Below are positions 23,037-31,847 of a stretch of 64,000 nt of DNA, piece after piece. The stretch's first letter is position 1, and each line of letters opens with the position of its first letter. Both the position numbers and the translations under genes were made by a program. The notes beneath the pieces were generated by a model. That model made no database searches, had not been told where the DNA came from, and saw nothing but the letters and a program-made list of their open reading frames with translations. Origin of the DNA: Streptomyces spinosisporus (GTDB lineage: Bacteria; Actinomycetota; Actinomycetes; Streptomycetales; Streptomycetaceae); assembly GCF_022698145.1 (NCBI RefSeq), contig NZ_JALDAX010000001.1, positions 186,001 to 250,000 on the forward strand, in the 5' to 3' direction.

Positions 23037-25163
23037 TTACGCCGGGACGCTCGCCACGCCCGGAGCCAGGAACTTCTTGCCGTTCACGCGCTCCGAGACA
23101 CCCTCCCGGTCCAGATACGGCGTGATGCCGCCCAGGTGGAAGGGCCAGCCGGCGCCCGTGATCAGGCAGAGGTCGATGTCCTGGGCCTCGGCGACGACGC
23201 CCTCGTCGAGCATGAGCCCGATCTCCTGCGCCACCGCGTCCAGGACCCGGTCGCGGACCTGCTCCTCGGTCAGCACGGTGTCGCCCTGCTTCAGCAGCGC
23301 GGCGACCTCCGGGTCCAGCTCCGGCTTGCCGGAGTCGTAGACGTAGAAGCCGCGCTTGCCCGCCTTGACGACGGCCGCGAGGTTCGGGGAGACCTTGAAG
23401 CGGTCCGGGAAGGCCCGGTTGAGGGTCTCCGAGACGTGCAGGCCGATCGCGGGGCCGACCAGTTCGAGCAGGACCAGCGGCGACATCGGCAGGCCGAGCG
23501 GCTCGATCGCCTTCTCGGCGACCTCGACCGGGGTGCCCTCGTCGATGACGTTCTGGATCTCGCCCATGAAGCGGGTGAGGATGCGGTTCACGACGAACGC
23601 CGGGGCGTCCTTGGTGAGGACCGCGGTCTTCTTCAGCTTCTTGGCGACGGCGAAGGCCGTGGCCAGCGAGGCGTCGTCCGTCTTCTCGCCGCGGACGATC
23701 TCAAGGAGCGGCAGGACCGCGACCGGGTTGAAGAAGTGGAAGCCCACGACCCGCTCGGGGTGCTGAAGCTTCGACGCCATCTCCGACACCGACAGCGAGG
23801 AGGTGTTCGTCGCGAGGATCGCGTGCGCCGGGGCGACCGCCTCGACCTCCGCGAACACCTGCTGCTTGACGCCGATCTCCTCGAAGACGGCCTCGATGAC
23901 GAAGTCCGCGTCCGCGAAGCCCTCGGCCTTGTCCAGCACACCGGCCACCAGCGCCTTGAGGCGGTTGGCCTTGTCCTGGTTGATACGGCCCTTGCCGAGC
24001 AGCTTGTCGATCTCGGCGTGGACGTAGCCCACACCCTTGTCGACGCGCTCCTGGTCGATGTCCGTGAGGACGACCGGGACCTCCAGGCGGCGGAGGAAGA
24101 GCAGCGCCAGCTGCGAGGCCATCAGGCCCGCGCCGACCACGCCCACCTTGGTGACCGGGCGCGCCAGGTTCTTGTCCGGGGCGCCGGCCGGGCGCTTGCC
24201 GCGCTTCTGCACCAGGTTGAAGGCGTAGATGCCGGCGCGCAGTTCACCGCCCATGATCAGGTCGGCGAGCGCCTGGTCCTCGGCGTCGAAGCCCTGCTGC
24301 AGGTCGCCGTTCTTGGCGGCGGCGATGATGTCCAGGGCGCGGTAGGCGGCCGGGGCGGCGCCGTGCACCTTGCCGTCCGCGATGAAGCGGCCCTTGGCGA
24401 CGGCCTGGTCCCAGGCCTCACCGCGGTCGATCACCGGGCGCTCGACCTTGACGTCACCCTTGAGGACGTTCGCGGTCCAGATCAGCGACTGCTCCAGGAA
24501 GTCCGCGCCCTCGAAGATCGCGTCGGCGATACCGAGGTCGAAGACCTGCTGCCCCTTGAGCTGCTTGTTCTGGTTGAGGCTGTTCTCGATGACGACCTGG
24601 ACGGCCTTGTCGGCGCCGATCAGGTTCGGCAGGAGAGTGCAGCCGCCCCAGCCGGGGACCAGGCCGAGGAAGACCTCGGGGAGGGAGAAGGCCGGGAGCG
24701 CCTTGCTGACCGTGCGGTACTGGCAGTGCAGACCGACCTCGACGCCACCGCCCATCGCGGCACCGTTGTAGTACGCGAAGGTCGGCACCGCGAGGCCCGC
24801 GAGGCGCTTGAAGACCTCGTGGCCGCCCTTGCCGATGGCCAGCGCGTCCTTGTGCTCCTTCAGCAGCTCGACGCCCTTGAGGTCGGCGCCGACGGCGAAG
24901 ATGAACGGCTTGCCGGTGATGCCGACACCGACGATCTCGCCGGCCGCGGCCTCCTCCTCGACCTGGTCGATCGCGGTGTTGAGGTTCGCGAGCGACGCCG
25001 GGCCGAAGGTGGTCGGCTTGGTGTGGTCGAAGCCGTTGTCCAGCGTGATGAGCGCGAAGCGCCCGGCGCCGTACGGCAGGTCGAGGTGGCGTACGTGCGC
25101 CGAGGTCACGACCTCGTCGGGGAAGAGCTCGGCCGCGCCCTTCAGGAGTTCGGTGGTGCTCAC
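23037..25163 (-). CDS. fadB: trifunctional-type fatty-acid oxidation protein (enoyl-CoA hydratase / 3-hydroxyacyl-CoA dehydrogenase)
   Basis: 708 residues; GTG 25163 overlaps the thiolase stop (GTGA) and has GGAGG upstream. The N-terminal third is a crotonase domain with the oxyanion segments IFAVGADLKGVELL and NGAAMGGGVEVGLHC, then EVFLGLVPGWGG carrying the catalytic Glu. The NAD domain begins KVGVVGAGLMASQLALLF (GxGxxx) at about residue 330, followed by IVEAVFEE-type and NTSSLSVSEMA segments, FHFFNPVAVLPLLEIV with the catalytic His, and DAPAFVVNRILTRF. Together these hydrate enoyl-CoA and oxidise L-3-hydroxyacyl-CoA in beta-oxidation; the thiolase next door completes the cycle. Length is typical of the actinobacterial FadB type. 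Confidence 0.93.
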   Translation of the reverse strand: MSTTELLKGAAELFPDEVVTSAHVRHLDLPYGAGRFALITLDNGFDHTKPTTFGPASLANLNTAIDQVEEEAAAGEIVGVGITGKPFIFAVGADLKGVELLKEHKDALAIGKGGHEVFKRLAGLAVPTFAYYNGAAMGGGVEVGLHCQYRTVSKALPAFSLPEVFLGLVPGWGGCTLLPNLIGADKAVQVVIENSLNQNKQLKGQQVFDLGIADAIFEGADFLEQSLIWTANVLKGDVKVERPVIDRGEAWDQAVAKGRFIADGKVHGAAPAAYRALDIIAAAKNGDLQQGFDAEDQALADLIMGGELRAGIYAFNLVQKRGKRPAGAPDKNLARPVTKVGVVGAGLMASQLALLFLRRLEVPVVLTDIDQERVDKGVGYVHAEIDKLLGKGRINQDKANRLKALVAGVLDKAEGFADADFVIEAVFEEIGVKQQVFAEVEAVAPAHAILATNTSSLSVSEMASKLQHPERVVGFHFFNPVAVLPLLEIVRGEKTDDASLATAFAVAKKLKKTAVLTKDAPAFVVNRILTRFMGEIQNVIDEGTPVEVAEKAIEPLGLPMSPLVLLELVGPAIGLHVSETLNRAFPDRFKVSPNLAAVVKAGKRGFYVYDSGKPELDPEVAALLKQGDTVLTEEQVRDRVLDAVAQEIGLMLDEGVVAEAQDIDLCLITGAGWPFHLGGITPYLDREGVSERVNGKKFLAPGVASVPA

Positions 25164-26386
25164 TTGTTGCCTCCGGCGTCCTTGTGGTTCGGGTTCTCCC
25201 AGATCACCGTGGCGCCCATGCCGAAGCCGACACACATGGTGGTGATGCCGTAGCGCACCTCCGGCTGCTCCTCGAACTGGCGGGCCAGCTGGGTCATCAG
25301 ACGGACACCGGAGGAGGCCAGCGGGTGGCCGAAGGCGATCGCGCCGCCGTACTGGTTGACACGCGGGTCGTCGTCGGCGATGCCGTAGTGGTCCAGCAGG
25401 GCCAGGACCTGGACGGCAAAGGCCTCGTTGATCTCGAACAGGCCGATGTCGGAGATGTCGAGGCCCGCCTTGGCGAGGGCCTTCTCCGTGGCCGGGATCG
25501 GGCCGTAGCCCATGACCTCCGGCTCGACGCCCGCGAAGGCGTACGACACCAGGCGCATCTTCACCGGCAGGTTGTTCTCGCGGGCGAAGTCCTCGGAGGC
25601 GATGATCGAGGCGGTCGCGCCGTCGTTCAGACCGGCCGCGTTTCCGGCGGTGACCCGGCCGTGGACGCGGAACGGCGTCTTGAGGCCGGCGAGGTTCTCC
25701 AGGGTCGTGCCCGGGCGCATCGGCTCGTCGGCGGTGACCAGGCCCCAGCCGGTCTCGCCGGCCTCGGCGTTGGTGCGGCGCACCGAGATCGGCACCAGGT
25801 CCTGCTGGATCTTGCCGTTGGCGTACGCCTTGGCGGCCTTCTCCTGCGAGCGCACCGCGTACTCGTCCGCGCGCTGCTTGGTGATGTGCGGGTAGCGGTC
25901 GTGCAGGTTCTCCGCGGTCATGCCCATGAACAGGGCGGACTCGTCGACCAGCTTCTCGCTCACGAAGCGCGGGTTGGGGTCCACGCCCTCGCCCATCGGG
26001 TGGCGGCCCATGTGCTCGACACCGCCGGCGATGACGGCGTCGTAGGCGCCGAAGGCGATGGAGCCCGCGGTGGTGGTGACGGCGGTGAGCGCGCCGGCGC
26101 ACATGCGGTCGATCGAGTAGCCGGGCACCGACTGCGGCAGGCCCGCGAGGATGCCGGCCGTGCGGCCGAGCGTGAGGCCCTGGTCACCGATCTGCGTGGT
26201 CGCGGCGATGGCGACCTCGTCGATCTGCTTCGGGTCGAGACCGGGGTTGCGGCGCAGCAGTTCCCGGATCGCCTTCACGACGAGGTCGTCGGCACGGGTC
26301 TCGTGGTAGATGCCCTTCGGGCCCGCCTTGCCGAACGGGGTACGGACGCCGTCGACGAAGACGACGTCCCTGACGGTACGAGGCAC
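25160..26386 (-). CDS. fadA: acetyl-CoA C-acyltransferase (thiolase)
   Basis: 408 residues, starting at GTG 26386 with GGAGAG upstream. Thiolase landmarks in order: VFVDGVRTPFGKAG; the acylated Cys in YSIDRMCAGALTAV at about residue 93; GGVEHMGRHPMGEG; NEAFAVQVLALL; the catalytic His in YGGAIAFGHPLASSG; and the proton-relay Cys in TTMCVGFGMGATVIWE. It cleaves 3-ketoacyl-CoA to acetyl-CoA and a shortened acyl-CoA. It is the first gene of the two-gene fad operon, translationally coupled to the multifunctional enzyme, and has an operator-like palindrome about 50 bp upstream. Confidence 0.93.
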   Translation of the reverse strand: MPRTVRDVVFVDGVRTPFGKAGPKGIYHETRADDLVVKAIRELLRRNPGLDPKQIDEVAIAATTQIGDQGLTLGRTAGILAGLPQSVPGYSIDRMCAGALTAVTTTAGSIAFGAYDAVIAGGVEHMGRHPMGEGVDPNPRFVSEKLVDESALFMGMTAENLHDRYPHITKQRADEYAVRSQEKAAKAYANGKIQQDLVPISVRRTNAEAGETGWGLVTADEPMRPGTTLENLAGLKTPFRVHGRVTAGNAAGLNDGATASIIASEDFARENNLPVKMRLVSYAFAGVEPEVMGYGPIPATEKALAKAGLDISDIGLFEINEAFAVQVLALLDHYGIADDDPRVNQYGGAIAFGHPLASSGVRLMTQLARQFEEQPEVRYGITTMCVGFGMGATVIWENPNHKDAGGNK

Positions 26387-26435
26387 GATGGCTCTCCTCC
26401 AGGGTGCGGGACGCTGAGCGCTTGCTCATGGCCAT

Positions 26436-26451
26436 GCTACTTATGAGTAAC
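26436..26451 (-). promoter_or_regulatory. palindromic operator candidate upstream of the fad operon
   Basis: GCTACT-TATG-AGTAAC (read on minus as GTTACTCATAAGTAGC) is a 16-bp inverted repeat with one mismatch, 50-65 bp before the thiolase start. TetR- or GntR-type regulators of fatty-acid catabolism bind such sites. The regulator is not encoded in this window. Confidence 0.45.
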
Positions 26452-26597
26452 GTGACTGCCCAGTCCTGTCGGCGTGAGCGGCGAAGGTCACATTCGCGAG
26501 CGGGTACCGGACCGTGCCGGAGGGCGCCGCGGACCCGTCGCAGATCTTGGCGTGATCTCGACGTATCCGTTCCGCTTCGGGGCGGCTCGTTCCAGGG

Positions 26598-27890
26598 CTA
26601 CGCGGACAGCGCGGCCACCAGAACCGGCGTGACCTGCTCGACCTGCCAGGGGCGCGCGCCGTATCCGGACAGCGCCGCACCGACCGTCTCCGGACCGACC
26701 TCCTTCGGCGGCTCCCAGCACACCCGCCGCACCGTGTCCGGGGTGATCAGGTTCTCCTGCGGCATGTTCAGCTGCTCGGCCAGCGCCGACACCGCGGCCC
26801 GGGCCGCCGAGAGCCGCGCGGCCGCCGCCGGGTCCTTGTCGGCCCAGGCCCGCGGCGGAGGGGGCCCCGTCACCGGCTGTCCCGGCGCCGGCAACTGCGT
26901 CTCCGTCAGCGCCTTCGCATGGTCCACCGCGGCCTGCCACTGCTCCAGCTGGCGCCGTCCCATCCGGTTCCCGAAGCCGTTCAGCGCCGAGAGCGCCTGT
27001 GCCGTGGACGGGAGGGCGAGCGCCGCCTCCACGATGGCGGCGTCGCTGAGCACCTTGCCCGGCGACACGTCCCGCCGCTGCGCGATCCGGTCCCGCGTCT
27101 GCCACAGCTCCCGCACCACGGCGAGCTGCCGGCGCCGGCGGACCTTGTGCATCCCGGACGTACGCCGCCAGGGGTCCTTGCGCGGCTCCGGCGGCGGGGC
27201 CGAGGCGATCGCGTCGAACTCCTGGCGCGCCCAATCGAGCTTGCCCTGCCGGTCCAGCTCCTTCTCCAGCGCGTCCCGCAGATCGACGAGGAGCTCCACG
27301 TCCAGCGCGGCGTACCGCAGCCAGGGCTCGGGCAGCGGGCGGGTCGACCAGTCGACGGCGGAGTGTCCCTTTTCGAGTACGAAGCCCAGGACGTTCTCGA
27401 CCATGGCGCCGAGGCCGACCCTGGGGAACCCGGCGAGCCGCCCGGCCAGCTCGGTGTCGAACAGCCGCGTCGGCACCATGCCTATCTCGCGCAGACACGG
27501 CAGATCCTGGGTGGCGGCGTGCAGAACCCATTCGACGTCGGAGAGCGCCTGGCCGAGACCCGACAGATCGGGACAGGCCACGGGGTCGATCAGCGCGGTC
27601 CCCGCACCCTCGCGGCGCAGCTGCACGAGATAGGCGCGCTGGCCGTAGCGGTAGCCGGACGCTCGTTCGGCGTCGACGGCGACGGGGCCGGTGCCGCCCG
27701 CGAAGGCGGCGATCACGTCGGCCAGCGCGGCCGCGTCGGTGATCACCGGCGGAATCCCCTCGCGCGGCTCCAGCAAAGGGATCGGCTCTGCGTTCGGCGC
27801 CCCCGTAACAGATGTTCCGCCGTCTTCCGGAGGGGCGCCTCCGGTGGTTCGCAGTGAGGTGTCTGCTGCGGTCTCTTGGGCGTCGGTCAC
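26598..27890 (-). CDS. rnd: ribonuclease D-like 3'-5' exonuclease with HRDC domain
   Basis: 430 residues. The DEDDy exonuclease core has ExoI VAVDAERASGYRYGQRAYLV (Asp and Glu of the metal site), ExoII WVLHAATQDLPCLREIG with the second Asp, and ExoIII LRYAALDVELLVDL containing the Tyr-x3-Asp signature. An HRDC domain follows (RRRQLAVVRELWQTRDRIA), then a second helical region. RNase D trims the 3' ends of tRNA precursors and other small RNAs. The GTG start at 27890 lacks a Shine-Dalgarno sequence and is preceded by TACTCT and six bases, so its mRNA is probably leaderless. The first 40 residues are low-complexity. It lies between the fad operon and whiI, the order I recall from S. coelicolor. 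Confidence 0.92.
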   Translation of the reverse strand: MTDAQETAADTSLRTTGGAPPEDGGTSVTGAPNAEPIPLLEPREGIPPVITDAAALADVIAAFAGGTGPVAVDAERASGYRYGQRAYLVQLRREGAGTALIDPVACPDLSGLGQALSDVEWVLHAATQDLPCLREIGMVPTRLFDTELAGRLAGFPRVGLGAMVENVLGFVLEKGHSAVDWSTRPLPEPWLRYAALDVELLVDLRDALEKELDRQGKLDWARQEFDAIASAPPPEPRKDPWRRTSGMHKVRRRRQLAVVRELWQTRDRIAQRRDVSPGKVLSDAAIVEAALALPSTAQALSALNGFGNRMGRRQLEQWQAAVDHAKALTETQLPAPGQPVTGPPPPRAWADKDPAAAARLSAARAAVSALAEQLNMPQENLITPDTVRRVCWEPPKEVGPETVGAALSGYGARPWQVEQVTPVLVAALSA

Positions 27891-27896
27891 CTGTCA

Positions 27897-27902
27897 AGAG
27901 TA
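27897..27902 (-). promoter_or_regulatory. -10 element TACTCT of rnd (leaderless)
   Basis: On the minus strand TACTCT is followed by TGACAG and then the GTG start codon: TANNNT-N6-start with no RBS. Confidence 0.5.
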
Positions 27903-27916
27903 TCTGTGTATGGACA

Positions 27917-27950
27917 GCGCCCGCCGACGTAACGTTCCGTCGACGGGCGC
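27917..27950 (-). terminator. hairpin between whiI and rnd
   Basis: GCGCCCGCCGACG pairs with CGTCGACGGGCGC (one mismatch) around an 8-nt loop. On the minus strand it lies about 150 nt after the whiI stop and just upstream of the rnd promoter, so it probably ends the whiI transcript. Confidence 0.6.
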
Positions 27951-28098
27951 CTGAGGGTCGTAAACCAGTCAGGTCGGTGAAAGATCCGGTTCACGACAGG
28001 TGGGACACGGGCGGGGGAATCAGCGGCCGATTCCGTTCACGTCCGTGAATGCGGGAGAGGGGGAAGTACCAGGAAGGCGTACGGGTGAGACGTGCGGG

Positions 28099-28761
28099 TC
28101 AGTGGATGATGCCGGTCCGCAGGGCCACGGCGACCATTCCGGCGCGGTCACCGGTGCCGAGCTTGCGGGCGATCCGGGCGAGGTGGCTCTTGACGGTCAG
28201 CGCGGACAGGCCCATCGAGACGCCGATGGCCTTGTTCGACTGGCCCTCCGCGACCAGTCGCAGCACCTCGACCTCGCGGCCGGACAGTTCACGGTAGCCA
28301 CCCGGGTGGCTCGGGGTACCCGGGGGGCGGCGGTGCATACGGGCGGCGGCTGCGCCGATGGGGGCGGCACCGGGCCGGGTGGGGAGCCCGACGTTGGTGC
28401 GGGTGCCGGTGACGACATAGCCCTTGACCCCGCCCGCGAGGGCGTTGCGCACGGCGCCGATGTCGTCGGCGGCGGACAGCGCGAGGCCGTTGGGCCAGCC
28501 CGCGGCGCGGGTCTCGGAGAGGATCGTCAGGCCGGAGCCGTCGGGCAGATGGACGTCGGCGACACAGATGTCGCGGGGGTTGCCGATGCGGGGACGGGCC
28601 TCCGCGATGGACGAGGCCTCGATGACGTCGCGCACACCGAGAGCCCACAGGTGGCGGGTGACGGTGGAGCGGACGCGCGGGTCGGCCACGACCACCATGG
28701 CGGTCGGCTTGTTCGGGCGGTAGGCGACCAGGCTTGCGGGCTGCTCGAGGAGAACGGACAC
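28099..28761 (-). CDS. whiI: WhiI-type orphan response regulator for sporulation
   Basis: 220 residues; GTG 28761 after AGGAGG. The N-terminal receiver domain is atypical: the acidic pocket at the first strand reads MVVVADPRVRS (one acid only), the phosphoacceptor-like Asp is kept in VADVHLPDGSG, and the conserved Lys is replaced in GVKGYVVTGT. A linker rich in Pro/Ala leads to a LuxR/NarL-type HTH (LSGREVEVLRLVAEGQSNKA, LSALTVKSHLARI). No kinase gene is adjacent. WhiI of S. coelicolor has exactly this architecture; it acts with BldM as a heterodimer on late sporulation genes and depends on sigma-WhiG. Identification rests on this, on the neighbours (rnd, DUF3000, hemE) and on a sigma-WhiG-like promoter directly upstream. 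Confidence 0.88.
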   Translation of the reverse strand: MSVLLEQPASLVAYRPNKPTAMVVVADPRVRSTVTRHLWALGVRDVIEASSIAEARPRIGNPRDICVADVHLPDGSGLTILSETRAAGWPNGLALSAADDIGAVRNALAGGVKGYVVTGTRTNVGLPTRPGAAPIGAAAARMHRRPPGTPSHPGGYRELSGREVEVLRLVAEGQSNKAIGVSMGLSALTVKSHLARIARKLGTGDRAGMVAVALRTGIIH

Positions 28762-28803
28762 CAGGCCTCCTGGGGTGCGGGACGGCTTTCAAGGTCACAG
28801 TCG

Positions 28804-28831
28804 TCTTCGGCACCGAACCCGGAGTCCTTTA
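28804..28831 (-). promoter_or_regulatory. sigma-WhiG-type promoter of whiI (TAAA-N16-GCCGAAGA)
   Basis: On the minus strand TAAA (28831-28828), a 16-bp spacer and GCCGAAGA (28811-28804) match the flagellar/WhiG-type consensus TAAA-N15/16-GCCGATAA at 10 of 12 positions. Transcription would start near 28797, giving a leader of about 36 nt that contains the AGGAGG RBS. Confidence 0.75.
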
Positions 28832-28895
28832 GGGAAAGATCACGATTTAGTGAGTAACAATACGTGCAATTCGGACAAGCGATCGATCATCTGCT

Positions 28896-28913
28896 GAACG
28901 AATCGGTTCGTTC
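28896..28913. promoter_or_regulatory. 18-bp palindrome upstream of whiI
   Basis: GAACGAA-TCGG-TTCGTTC is a perfect 7-bp inverted repeat with a 4-bp centre, about 65 bp upstream of the WhiG-type -35. It does not fit the GAAC-N4-GTTC LexA box. Candidate operator for an unknown regulator of whiI; the remaining bases between 28914 and 29002 show nothing else. Confidence 0.4.
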
Positions 28914-29002
28914 GAGGCCTCGTTCGTGATTGAAAGTGGCCGAGTCGACAAAGTGACGGCCACCGAAACGGGCCAGTGCGGTGACCGTCACTCAGGCGGG
29001 CA

Positions 29003-29671
29003 TCACCGTGCCTGCGGATCCCTGCGCTGCGGCAGCGTCACGATCGACGCGTCGCCGGGGCCGGCCGGCGGCAGACCCGCGACCTGGGCCAGCAGATCGC
29101 ACCAGGCGGTCAGATGCGCCGCCGTGTCGGGCACACCGCCCAGGCCCTCGCGGGGCGTCCAGGACGCCCGGATCTCGATCTGCGAGGCGGCCGGGCGCTC
29201 CGCGAGCCCACCGAAGTAGTGCGAACTCGCGCGGGTGACGGTGCCGCTGGGCTCGCCGTACGACAGACCCCGCGACTGCAGCGCGCCGGTCAGCCAGGCC
29301 CAGCACACGTCCGGCAGCAGCGGGTCGGCGGCCATCTCCGGCTCCAGTTCGGCGCGCACCAGCGTCACCAGCCGGAAGCTGCCGCGCCAGGCGTCGTGTC
29401 CGGCGGGCTCGTGCAGCAGTACCAGCCGGCCGTCGGCCAGATCCTGGTCGCCGTCGACGACCGTGGCCTCCAGCGCGTACGCGAACGCGGCGAGCCGCTG
29501 CGGCGCACGGGTCGCCTCGACCTCGATCTGCGGCCGCAGCCGCGCGGTTCTCAGCGCATCGACGGCAGCCCTGAAGGGCAACGGAGCCGTACCGCCCGCA
29601 TTCCGGTCCCCCTCCGTGGTGTCGTCCATTCCGTCAGCGCCGTCCGACAGTCGTCCCTGAGCCGCAGCCAT
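29003..29671 (-). CDS. DUF3000 family protein
   Basis: 222 residues from ATG 29671; no clear RBS, and ATG 29629 (GACGGA upstream) is a possible alternative. The family-typical core runs [93 protein letters not shown] and IEIRASWTP. It is soluble with no known catalytic motif; its function is unknown and it is largely restricted to actinobacteria. It is divergent from hemE with a 126-bp shared control region, a neighbourhood that is conserved in Streptomyces as far as I recall. Confidence 0.85.
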   Translation of the reverse strand: MAAAQGRLSDGADGMDDTTEGDRNAGGTAPLPFRAAVDALRTARLRPQIEVEATRAPQRLAAFAYALEATVVDGDQDLADGRLVLLHEPAGHDAWRGSFRLVTLVRAELEPEMAADPLLPDVCWAWLTGALQSRGLSYGEPSGTVTRASSHYFGGLAERPAASQIEIRASWTPREGLGGVPDTAAHLTAWCDLLAQVAGLPPAGPGDASIVTLPQRRDPQAR

Positions 29672-29797
29672 GCGGGGAAGATTAAGGGGAACGGCGCCTT
29701 CGCGCAGGGAGGGACACCCGTGCGGGGGCCGCATGTCCGGATCGTGCTGCGCAGACCCCGGACTTCGGCGCCGCGGCGCCGTGGGAGACTTGCCGTC

Positions 29798-30874
29798 GTG
29801 AGTGCGAACGAGAGCCCCGCGAACCAGACCAAGACGCCGCCGGCCGGCACGTACGACTCGGTGTTCCTGAAGGCGTGCAGGCGCGAGCCCGTGCCGTACA
29901 CGCCGGTGTGGTTCATGCGTCAGGCCGGGCGCTCACTGCCCGAGTACCGCAAGGTCCGCGAGGGCGTCCCGATGCTCGAGGCCCTGCGACGGCCCGAACT
30001 GATCGCCGAGATCACCCTTCAGCCGGTCCGCAGGCACGGGGTGGACGCGGCGATCTTCTTCAGCGACATCGTCGTCCCGCTCAAGGCCGTCGGCATCGAC
30101 CTCGACATCAAGCCCGGTGTCGGCCCGGTCGTCGAGCGCCCGGTCCGCACCCGCGCCGACCTGGCCCGGCTGCGGGACCTCACCCCCGAGGACGTCTCCT
30201 ACGTCACCGAGGCGATCGGCCTGCTCACCGGCGAACTCGGCGCGACCCCGCTCATCGGTTTCGCCGGTGCGCCTTTCACCCTCGCGAGCTACCTGGTCGA
30301 GGGCGGTCCGTCGCGCACGTACGAGAACGCCAAGGCGATGATGTACGGCGATCCCGAGCTGTGGGCCGACCTGCTCGACCGGCTCTCCGAGATCACGATC
30401 GCGTTCCTCAAGGTGCAGCTCGACGCGGGCGCCTCGGCCGTGCAGCTCTTCGACTCCTGGGCCGGCGCCCTCGCCCCGGCCGAGTACCGGCACTCGGTGC
30501 TGCCCGCCTCCGCCAAGGTCTTCGACGCCGTCGCCGGATACGGCGTCCCGCGCATCCACTTCGGCGTCGGCACCGGCGAGCTGCTCGGCCTCATGGGCGA
30601 GGCCGGCGCGGACGTCGTCGGCGTCGACTGGCGCGTCCCGCTCGACGAGGCCGCCCGCCGGGTCGGCCCCGGCAAGGCGCTGCAGGGCAACTTCGACCCG
30701 GCCGTCCTGTTCGCCCCCAAGGACGCCGTCGAGGCCAAGGCCCGCGAGGTCCTCGACTCGGCCGCGGGCCTGGAGGGCCATGTCTTCAACCTCGGCCACG
30801 GCGTCATGCCGGCCACCGACCCGGACGCGCTGACGCGGCTCGCGGAGTACGTGCACACGCACTCCGCGCGCTGA
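29798..30874 (+). CDS. hemE: uroporphyrinogen decarboxylase
   Basis: 358 residues; GTG 29798 has GGGAGA 9 nt upstream, and the longer open frame upstream is antisense to DUF3000. UroD signatures are complete: [16 protein letters not shown] at the active-site Arg loop, [16 protein letters not shown] with the catalytic Asp, [33 protein letters not shown], and [14 protein letters not shown] at the C-terminus. It converts uroporphyrinogen III to coproporphyrinogen III in the cytoplasm, the last step before the coproporphyrin-dependent branch whose enzymes (HemY, HemQ) are encoded 4 kb downstream. Its stop is one base from the stop of the convergent rhomboid gene. Confidence 0.96.
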   Translation: MSANESPANQTKTPPAGTYDSVFLKACRREPVPYTPVWFMRQAGRSLPEYRKVREGVPMLEALRRPELIAEITLQPVRRHGVDAAIFFSDIVVPLKAVGIDLDIKPGVGPVVERPVRTRADLARLRDLTPEDVSYVTEAIGLLTGELGATPLIGFAGAPFTLASYLVEGGPSRTYENAKAMMYGDPELWADLLDRLSEITIAFLKVQLDAGASAVQLFDSWAGALAPAEYRHSVLPASAKVFDAVAGYGVPRIHFGVGTGELLGLMGEAGADVVGVDWRVPLDEAARRVGPGKALQGNFDPAVLFAPKDAVEAKAREVLDSAAGLEGHVFNLGHGVMPATDPDALTRLAEYVHTHSAR

Positions 30875-30875
30875 C

Positions 30876-31700
30876 TCACCACGTGTGCCGGGGCCGTGCG
30901 TTCCTGCCGAACAGCAGGCCGCGCGGTTCCGGCGGCGGGGGCGTGCCCGCCTTCAGCGGCCAGGCCAGGAGCATGCCGGCCAGGAAGCCGACGACGTGCG
31001 CCGCGTACGCCACCGTTCCCGCGGAGGAGACGCCCTCGCCGGACGAGTACACGGCCTGGAGCACGAACCAGAAGCCCAGCACGATCCAGGCCGGCAGCCG
31101 CAGCGGCAGGAAGAGCAGGAACGGCACCAGGATCCAGACCCTGGCCTTCGGATACAGCACCAGATAGGCGCCGAGGACACCGGCGATCGCCCCGGACGCG
31201 CCGATCAGGGGGTCGGCGGAGTCGGCGTTGAGGAGCGCGAAGCCGTAGCCCGCCGCGTAGCCGCAGACGACGTAGAACAGCGCGTACCTGATGTGGCCCA
31301 TGCGGTCCTCGACGTTGTTGCCGAAGATCAGCAGGAAGAGCATGTTGCCGAGCAGGTGCAGCCAGCTGCCGTGCAGGAACATCGCCGTGAGGACGGACAG
31401 CGCGGGGGACTTGTCGTAGCCCGGCGGGGCCACCACGCACCCCGCCCCGTGCGCGCCCACGCCGACGTCGCCGGTGGGCACGAGCCGCGGCATCTGGTGG
31501 TGGATCAACTCCCGCGGTACGGCCGCGTAGTGGTCGAGGAACGCCTGCAGATGGCACGTCTGCGCAAGGGTGCTGTCTCCCACCACGGAGCCGGCGAGGC
31601 CGGGCGTGAACAGGAAGACCACGAAGTTCGCGGCGATCAGCGCATACGTCACCCAGGGGGTGCGGCGCACCGGATTCACGTCATGGACGGGGATGACCAC
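30876..31700 (-). CDS. rhomboid-family intramembrane serine protease
   Basis: 274 residues, GTG 31700, weak RBS. Hydrophobic segments start at WVTYALIAANFVVFLF, and the L1 loop carries a long insert with two Cys (about residues 48-92) before the GSWLHLLGNMLFLLIFGNN segment, where His and Asn form the oxyanion site. The catalytic Ser is in GASGAIAGVLGAYL, and the His is in YAAHVVGFLAGMLLAWPL. This is the six-helix bacterial rhomboid core with all active-site residues, ending in a Pro-rich tail. It cleaves membrane protein helices; substrates are unknown. It is convergent with hemE and divergent from the small gene at 31848. Confidence 0.92.
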   Translation of the reverse strand: MVIPVHDVNPVRRTPWVTYALIAANFVVFLFTPGLAGSVVGDSTLAQTCHLQAFLDHYAAVPRELIHHQMPRLVPTGDVGVGAHGAGCVVAPPGYDKSPALSVLTAMFLHGSWLHLLGNMLFLLIFGNNVEDRMGHIRYALFYVVCGYAAGYGFALLNADSADPLIGASGAIAGVLGAYLVLYPKARVWILVPFLLFLPLRLPAWIVLGFWFVLQAVYSSGEGVSSAGTVAYAAHVVGFLAGMLLAWPLKAGTPPPPEPRGLLFGRNARPRHTW

Positions 31701-31847
31701 AAGGAACTAGTGCCCCCGGCGGAAGGAAATAGTGCCTCCGTGTGCGCCGCGTGACCGATGAACAACGGCACGCGCGCGTGCGTATGTCTCCTCAACCGCC
31801 CGCGGCACGGGGAAGGCGGGTCGCGGGGACGACGTGAGGATCAGGCG

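Noticed and set aside
22092..25253. 1053-residue plus-strand ORF across the PIG-L and fad genes
   Set aside because: Runs through a strong terminator hairpin and is out of frame with PIG-L and antisense to the fad gene; no motifs.
28896..28913. LexA (SOS) box upstream of whiI
   Set aside because: The palindrome has GAAC and GTTC six bases apart, not four, and no DNA-repair gene is adjacent.
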